Shown here piece by piece: positions 63,108-64,000 of a DNA stretch of 64,000 nt. The position numbers and the translations under genes were made by a program. Numbering within the stretch: position 1 is the first letter of the stretch; every line of letters begins with the position of its first letter. The notes under the pieces were generated by a model, which made no database searches, was not told the origin of the DNA, and saw only the letters and a program-made list of their open reading frames with translations. Source of the stretch: Pseudomonas alliivorans (lineage in GTDB: Bacteria > Pseudomonadota > Gammaproteobacteria > Pseudomonadales > Pseudomonadaceae); the NCBI RefSeq assembly GCF_017826695.1, contig NZ_JAFFZW010000007.1:124001-188000 (forward strand). Reading direction: 5' to 3'.

Positions 63108-63122
63108 GAGTCGGCTGAATCC

Positions 63123-64000
63123 TTAGATCATTTCCTCGCCACCCTTGCCACCGAGCACGATCTCGCCGGCTTCGGCCATACGACGCGCAATGGTGAGGAT
63201 TTCTTTCTGGGCAGTTTCCACATCGCTGACGCGCACCGGCCCCTTGGCCTCCAGGTCGTCGCGCAACAGTTCTGCGGCTCGCTTGGACATGTTCTTGAAG
63301 ATTTTTTCCTTGATCGCCTCGTCCGACCCCTTGAGCGCCAGCACCAGCACGTCCGAAGACACTTCGCGCAACAGCGCCTGGATACCACGATCGTCCACGT
63401 CGGAGAGGTTGTTGAAGACAAACATGAGGTCTTCGATCTGCACGGAAAGGTCTTCGTCGACCTCGCGGATCGAATCCATGAGCGCGCCTTCGATGGAGCT
63501 GTCGAGGAAGTTCATGATGTCGGCCGCACGCTTGATACCACCCAAGGTAGTACGCGACGTGTTGGCGTTGCCGGAGAACTGCTTCTCGAGAATCTGGTTG
63601 AGCTCTTTCAGTGCCGCCGGTTGCACGGTGTTCAGGGACGAGACGCGCAGGATGATGTCCAGACGCACCTTGTGGTCGAAATGCCCGAGCACTTCACCAG
63701 CCTGGTCGGCATCCAGATACGCCACCACAATGGCCTGGATCTGCGGGTGTTCGAAACGGATCACGTCGGCAACGGCGCGCGGCTCCATCCACTTGAGGCT
63801 GTCCAGACCGCTGGTGTTGCCACCGAGCAGGATGCGGTCGATCAGGCCATTGGCCTTGTCTTCGCCCAGCGCCTGGGTGAGCATCTTGCGAATGTAGCCA
63901 TCGGAACCGACGCCCAGACTGGTCTGGTCACCGACGATGTCGACGAACTCGCTCATCACTTCTTCGACCTGCTCACGATGCACGTTGCGCATCTGAGCCA
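63123..64000 (-). CDS. fliG: Flagellar motor switch protein FliG (5' end outside window)
   Basis: About 292 of the expected 339 residues are visible; the N-terminal part lies beyond the window end. The middle and C-terminal domains are intact, including EHPQIQAIVVAYLD (the EHPQ motif that meets FliM) and the torque helix region MSKRAAELLRDDLEAKGPVR with its charged residues. FliG joins the MS ring to the switch and receives torque from MotA/C stators. It leads the fliG-H-I-J row. Confidence 0.97.
   Translation of the reverse strand, partial: AQMRNVHREQVEEVMSEFVDIVGDQTSLGVGSDGYIRKMLTQALGEDKANGLIDRILLGGNTSGLDSLKWMEPRAVADVIRFEHPQIQAIVVAYLDADQAGEVLGHFDHKVRLDIILRVSSLNTVQPAALKELNQILEKQFSGNANTSRTTLGGIKRAADIMNFLDSSIEGALMDSIREVDEDLSVQIEDLMFVFNNLSDVDDRGIQALLREVSSDVLVLALKGSDEAIKEKIFKNMSKRAAELLRDDLEAKGPVRVSDVETAQKEILTIARRMAEAGEIVLGGKGGEEMI

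Overview
The window is a core chromosomal segment of a Pseudomonas, most like the Pseudomonas syringae group. That placement is inferred from gene order and protein content: acnA-aer, a cco cytochrome oxidase cluster followed by hemN and anr, and a polar-flagellum/chemotaxis block with hptB-hsbR-hsbA lying between fliJ and fliK. Coding is dense and GC-rich except between about 13.1 and 19.4 kb, which is visibly AT-richer. I see no rRNA, tRNA, CRISPR array, insertion sequence or integrase.

Layout. (1) 1-8.2 kb, housekeeping and small genes: the end of an ethanolamine-type permease, a 55-residue membrane protein, a periplasmic binding protein, a DEDDh exonuclease, ppnP, an MsbA-type ABC exporter, a PA1571-like small protein, pdxB, tusA and rlmM. 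(2) 8.4-13.1 kb: acnA and the aerotaxis receptor aer, the latter with a FliA-type promoter. (3) 13.1-22.4 kb, an accessory block bounded by two intrinsic terminators. It has four same-strand genes encoding proteins built from about 15 copies of one 105-120 residue Ig-like repeat, and one oppositely oriented autotransporter. I do not recognise a described system here. (4) 22.5-36.0 kb, low-oxygen respiration: a hypothetical gene, an alpha/beta hydrolase, ccoNOQP, ccoGHIS, a TauE/SafE-type membrane protein, hemN behind an ANR box, a FlxA-like gene behind a FliA-type promoter, anr and apt. (5) 36.0-64.0 kb, all on the minus strand: fliG (cut by the window end)-fliH-fliI-fliJ-hsbA-hsbR-hptB-fliK-fliLMNOPQR-flhB-flhA-flhF-fleN-fliA-cheY-cheZ-cheA-cheB-motC-motD-parC-parP-cheW-DUF2802.

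How the parts work together. Oxygen sensing links regions 2 and 4: ANR acts on hemN, the Cco complex is the high-affinity oxidase, and Aer turns redox state into swimming bias through the CheA/CheW/CheY proteins of region 5. Regulatory sites read from the sequence fit a flagellar hierarchy: sigma-54 -24/-12 promoters before fliK, fliL and flhA (class II), and sigma-28 (FliA) promoters before aer, parP and the FlxA-like gene (late class). HptB-HsbR-HsbA provides a phosphorelay/partner-switch tie between motility and sessile life. The accessory repeat proteins with the autotransporter look like a surface or adhesion locus, but none of the four repeat proteins shows a clear signal peptide, so their export route is open.
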